In this document: positions 4,204 to 7,352 of the stretch, one piece after another | Position numbering within the stretch: the first letter of the stretch is position 1 | How the letters are laid out: each line of letters begins with the position of its first letter | Source of the DNA: Candidatus Aminicenantota bacterium | GTDB taxonomy: Bacteria > Acidobacteriota > Aminicenantia > Aminicenantales > UBA8522 | DNA: 7,352 nt | Reading direction: 5' to 3' | Assembly: GCA_016934895.1 (NCBI GenBank) | Contig: JAFGRZ010000187.1 | Location: 1 to 7,352 of the forward strand | The notes under the pieces: model-generated | What the model was told of the DNA's origin: nothing | The model's database searches: none | What the model saw: the letters and a program-made list of their open reading frames with translations, nothing else | Position numbers and translations under genes: made by a program

Positions 4204-6667
4204 CCTTCGCCACCGAGCAGATCCTGTCCCCGTTCTCGAGGTTGATCAGCCGGACGCCCTGGGTCGCCCGGCCCGAGGCCCGGACCTGCTTGGTCTGGAT
4301 GCGGATGACCTTGCCGCTCTCGGTGACGATGAGGAGATCGTCTTCGGCCACTCCCAGGACGGCCACCGCGGGACCGATCTTCGGGGTGATCTTGAGGTTG
4401 ATCAGGCCCTTGCCGCCGCGGCGCTGCTTCCGGTAGTGGCCGACCTCGGTTCTCTTGCCATAGCCCTTCCGGCTGGCCGTGAAGATGTACTTGTCCTCGT
4501 CTCCGATGGCCACCATCCCGATGACCTCGTCCTTTTTGGCCAGGCTCATCGCCCGGACGCCGGCGGCCGACCGGCCCATCGGCCGGATGTCCTTTTCGCC
4601 GAACCGGATGGCCTTGCCGAGCTTGGTGGCGATGACGATCTCTCGTTTGCCGTCCGTCAGCCGCGTCCATAGAAGCTCGCTTTTCTTACGTAGGCTCATG
4701 GCGATGATCCCGCCCCGGCGGATATTCCGGAAATCGCTCAGCCGGGTCTTCTTGATCAGCCCGTCCTTGGCCAGCATGACGATATACTTGTCCTCGGGGA
4801 ATTCCTTCACGGCCACGACCGAGGTGGCCTTCTCGCCCGGCTGGAAATCGATCAGGTTGGCGATGGCCTTGCCCCGGCCCGAGACGCCGACATCGGGGAT
4901 CTCCAGCGCCTTGAGCCAGTAGACGCGGCCGTTGTTGGTGAAGAAGAGGAGCGAAGAATGGGTCGAACAGACAAAGACGTCTTCCATGACGTCCTCGGCC
5001 TTCATGCTGATCCCCCGCCGGCCCTTGCCGCCGCGCATCTGAAAGTGGTAGGAGGAGAGGGATGTCCGTTTGATGTATCCGGACTGGGTGGTCATGACGA
5101 CCACGTCCTCCTCCTTGATCAGATCCTCGGGCCGAATATCGGAAATAACCTCGTCGCGGATCTCGGTCCGACGCTCATCGCCGTAGCGGTGCTTGCTCTC
5201 CTTGAGCTCATCGATGATGATCTCCTGGATGAGTTTCTCGGAGCCGAGGATTTTCTTCAGTTTGGCGATCAGGGCCTTGACCTCCTTGTATTCCTGGACG
5301 ATCTTGTCCCGCTCCAGATGCGTCAGCCGCTGCAGCTGCATCTCCAGAATGGCTTGGGCCTGGATCTGGGTCAGCTTGAACTTGGTCATCAAGCCGGTCC
5401 GGGCCTCATCGACGTTCTTGGAGGCGCGGATGAGTTTGATGATGGCATCGATATGATCGAGGGCGATGGTCAATCCCTCCAGGATGTGGGCCCGAAGTTC
5501 GGCTTTTTTCAGGTCGAAGCGGGTCCGCCGGCGGATAACGTCCTGGCGGTGGGAGATGAAATACTTCATCATGTCCAGCAAGCCCATCATCTTGGGCTGC
5601 TTGTCGACGATGGCCAGCATGATGATTCCGAAGGATGTCTGTAACGCCGTGTGCTTATAGAGGTTGTTGAGAACGACCTCGGGCAGCTCTCCCTTCTTGA
5701 CCTCGATAACCACCCGGATCCCCTCCCGGTCGGACTCGTCCCGAAGATCGGCGATGCCCTCGATCTTTTTGGCATTGACCAGGTCGGCCATCGACTCGAG
5801 GAGGCGGGACTTATTGACCGCGTACGGGATCTCGGTGATGACGATGCGCTCGCGTTCGCCCTTCTCTCCGTGTTCGATCATCGACTTGGCCCGGAGCTGA
5901 ATGACTCCCCGGCCGTCGCGGTAGGCGTCCAGGATGCCCGGCTTGTTGAAGATAAACCCTCCCGTCGGGAAATCGGGCCCCGGGATGAAGTCCATGATCT
6001 TGTCGAGCGACGCACTCGGATGCTGGACGAGATAGACCAACCCGTCGCACACTTCGGACAGGTTGTGGGGCGGGATGTTCGTGGCCATGCCCACGGCGAT
6101 TCCCGACCCGCCGTTGACGAGGAGATTGGGGAACTTGGTCGGCAGGACCTCCGGCATGGTCAGGCTCTCGTCGTAATTGGGAACGAAGTTGACCGTATCC
6201 TTCTCGATATCGGCCATGATCTCGTCGGCCAGCCGGGCCATCCGGACCTCGGTGTAGCGCATGGCCGCCGGCGGATCGCCATCGATCGAGCCGAAGTTCC
6301 CCTGGCCGTCGACCAGCACATACCGCATGCTGAAGTCCTGGGCCAGACGCACCAGGGTGTCGTAGACGGCTTGGTCTCCGTGGGGGTGGTATTTTCCGAT
6401 GACATCGCCGACGATCCGGGCCGATTTCTTATAGGGCTTACTGTGGGTCGTCCCCGATTCGTACATGGCATAGAGGACGCGCCGGTGGACCGGCTTGAGA
6501 CCGTCCTTGATGTCGGGGATGGCCCGGCCGATGATGACGCTCATGGCGTAGTCCATGTAAGAACGCCGCATCTCCTCCTCGAGGCTGACCACTGAAAGGT
6601 CGGCCGCGGCCGGCGGCAACGGCCGGCCGGTTTCGTCTTGTTTCTTGTCCTTGTCGGCAGGGGTCAT
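4190..6667 (-). CDS. gyrA: DNA gyrase subunit A
   Basis: GyrA is the DNA breakage-rejoining subunit of the A2B2 gyrase that introduces negative supercoils using ATP. The 825 residues follow the normal domain order: winged helix and tower to about residue 515, then the six-bladed DNA-wrapping C-terminal domain. The catalytic tyrosine is Y138 in AAMRYTE. The quinolone region reads HPHGDQAVYD (94-103), with Gln99 at the E. coli Ser83 position and Asp103 at the Asp87 position. A slightly altered GyrA box QMRGGKG lies in blade 1 (543-549), and an exact box QRRGGKG occurs late (748-754), which supports gyrase over topoisomerase IV. The N-terminal lead is about 13 residues longer than in E. coli, and the acidic C-terminal tail of E. 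coli GyrA is missing. ATG is preceded by AAGGA (6676-6680 on the plus strand) with an 8-nt gap. gyrB lies 25 nt upstream, indicating a gyrB-gyrA operon. Confidence 0.97.
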   Translation of the reverse strand: MTPADKDKKQDETGRPLPPAAADLSVVSLEEEMRRSYMDYAMSVIIGRAIPDIKDGLKPVHRRVLYAMYESGTTHSKPYKKSARIVGDVIGKYHPHGDQAVYDTLVRLAQDFSMRYVLVDGQGNFGSIDGDPPAAMRYTEVRMARLADEIMADIEKDTVNFVPNYDESLTMPEVLPTKFPNLLVNGGSGIAVGMATNIPPHNLSEVCDGLVYLVQHPSASLDKIMDFIPGPDFPTGGFIFNKPGILDAYRDGRGVIQLRAKSMIEHGEKGERERIVITEIPYAVNKSRLLESMADLVNAKKIEGIADLRDESDREGIRVVIEVKKGELPEVVLNNLYKHTALQTSFGIIMLAIVDKQPKMMGLLDMMKYFISHRQDVIRRRTRFDLKKAELRAHILEGLTIALDHIDAIIKLIRASKNVDEARTGLMTKFKLTQIQAQAILEMQLQRLTHLERDKIVQEYKEVKALIAKLKKILGSEKLIQEIIIDELKESKHRYGDERRTEIRDEVISDIRPEDLIKEEDVVVMTTQSGYIKRTSLSSYHFQMRGGKGRRGISMKAEDVMEDVFVCSTHSSLLFFTNNGRVYWLKALEIPDVGVSGRGKAIANLIDFQPGEKATSVVAVKEFPEDKYIVMLAKDGLIKKTRLSDFRNIRRGGIIAMSLRKKSELLWTRLTDGKREIVIATKLGKAIRFGEKDIRPMGRSAAGVRAMSLAKKDEVIGMVAIGDEDKYIFTASRKGYGKRTEVGHYRKQRRGGKGLINLKITPKIGPAVAVLGVAEDDLLIVTESGKVIRIQTKQVRASGRATQGVRLINLENGDRICSVAKAGES

Positions 6668-6692
6668 CGGTCGGGTCCTTTCCGGGCGCGGG

Positions 6693-7352
6693 TCAGATAT
6701 CGAGATTCGTCGCCATCAGGGCGTTGGTCTCGATGAAGTTCCGCCGCCTTTCGACTTCGTCTCCCATCAGCGTGTTGAAAATCTCTTCCGCCTCGACGGC
6801 ATCCTGGATGGAGACCTTGAGAAGGGCCCGGTTCTCCGGGTTCATGGTCGTTTCCCAGAGCTGCTCCGGGGCCATCTCGCCCAAGCCCTTGTAGCGCTGG
6901 ATGGAGACTCCCTTTTTGCCTTTCTCATGCAGGTATTCGACGAGCTTGTTCTCATTTTCGATGACTATGGATTCGCCGTTGCTGAGGACCTCATAAGGAG
7001 GCCGGAAGTCCTCGAGCTCCTTGTAGATCTTGGTGAGGTTCTTGTATTCGACGGAGTCCACGAGGGCCAGGTTCACCTTGCAGTCGATGGACATCCCGTT
7101 GATCTGGAAGTGGATCCCGAGCTCGTAAGCTTCGTACTCCTCGTCTTTGTCCAGATCGGTCTGCATGTCCTTGGCCTCGATCAGGGAACGCACCCGCTTC
7201 ATCGCTTTCCTGTCCTGGAGAAACTCCAGGCTGCCCACCCCCTCTTTGATCAGGAGGTCGATGAGAAAGCGCGGATAGCTCTTGCGTTCGAGGAGTTCGA
7301 TGTAATTTTTTTTCTGCATGATTTTCAGGAACATCTTGCGGAATTTTTCGCC
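6693..7352 (-). CDS. gyrB: DNA gyrase subunit B, C-terminal part (runs off the right edge)
   Basis: The reading frame is open to the window edge, so the 219 visible residues are only the C-terminal end; the ATPase, transducer and start of the TOPRIM domain lie outside. The strongest landmark is IQRYKGLGEMAPEQLWETTMNP (visible residues 151-172), followed by LMGDEVERRRNFIE and the terminus NLDI, all typical of GyrB. Visible residues from about 14 to 145, including the LLERKSYPRFLIDLL segment, match in order the roughly 165-residue insert known from E. coli-type GyrB (its INRMERRYPKAML segment). GyrB binds and hydrolyses ATP and pairs with GyrA. It is upstream of gyrA in the same direction with a 25-nt gap, so the two are probably one transcript. 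ParE is the main alternative but is disfavoured by the insert and by the adjoining gyrA. Confidence 0.95.
   Translation of the reverse strand, partial: GEKFRKMFLKIMQKKNYIELLERKSYPRFLIDLLIKEGVGSLEFLQDRKAMKRVRSLIEAKDMQTDLDKDEEYEAYELGIHFQINGMSIDCKVNLALVDSVEYKNLTKIYKELEDFRPPYEVLSNGESIVIENENKLVEYLHEKGKKGVSIQRYKGLGEMAPEQLWETTMNPENRALLKVSIQDAVEAEEIFNTLMGDEVERRRNFIETNALMATNLDI

Noticed and set aside
5651..6595. A 314-codon open frame on the plus strand opposite gyrA
   Set aside because: It is antisense to a clear gyrA; its composition is typical of a shadow frame, and no motif or convincing ribosome site supports it.
1..7352. CRISPR arrays, insertion sequences, attachment sites or defence genes
   Set aside because: No direct-repeat array, transposase, integrase or terminal inverted repeats were seen; the tRNA 3' end is followed directly by a housekeeping-type gene and not by an integrated element.

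Overview
This is a GC-rich bacterial chromosomal window of housekeeping and metabolic genes. It holds one tRNA gene, four complete protein genes and the 3' end of a fifth. I see no mobile element, CRISPR array, phage gene, toxin or defence cassette. The organism cannot be named from the sequence alone. The gyrB fragment carries the C-terminal insert usual in Gram-negative-type GyrB proteins, which argues against Firmicutes, Actinobacteria and Cyanobacteria. An Acidobacteriota/Aminicenantota-like or other deep diderm lineage would fit, but that is a weak inference.

Layout from left to right. (1) Positions 10-38 form a good sigma70-type promoter directly in front of a CAU-anticodon tRNA (47-118). 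A plus-strand gene for a COG1579-type protein (coiled coil plus C4 zinc ribbon) starts 21 nt after the tRNA, so the two probably share a transcript. (2) A long-chain acyl-CoA synthetase is encoded on the minus strand (899-2692) and meets the zinc-ribbon gene tail to tail with 3 nt between stops. (3) The divergent intergenic region 2693-2890 contains two convincing back-to-back promoters, one for the acyl-CoA synthetase and one for the kynureninase. (4) The plus-strand kynureninase (2891-4186) stands alone and meets gyrA tail to tail, again with 3 nt between stops. (5) gyrA (4190-6667) and the 3' part of gyrB (6693 to the right edge) form a minus-strand gyrB-gyrA operon with a 25-nt gap.

How the genes relate. 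GyrB and GyrA are the two subunits of DNA gyrase and belong together. The other genes are not an obvious pathway. Acyl-CoA synthetase activates fatty acids, kynureninase cleaves kynurenines to anthranilates and alanine, and the zinc-ribbon protein is of uncertain role. The kynureninase/acyl-CoA synthetase pair shares only a divergent control region, so any co-regulation is a hypothesis.

Points worth a second look are the near-leaderless tRNA promoter and tRNA/mRNA linkage, the probable tRNA-Ile2 (lysidine) identity, the paired TTGACA promoters with a palindrome over one -35 box, the solitary kynureninase with altered cofactor-site positions, a Gln at the GyrA quinolone-contact position, and an exact GyrA box in a late blade rather than in blade 1. 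I found no credible undescribed multi-gene system.
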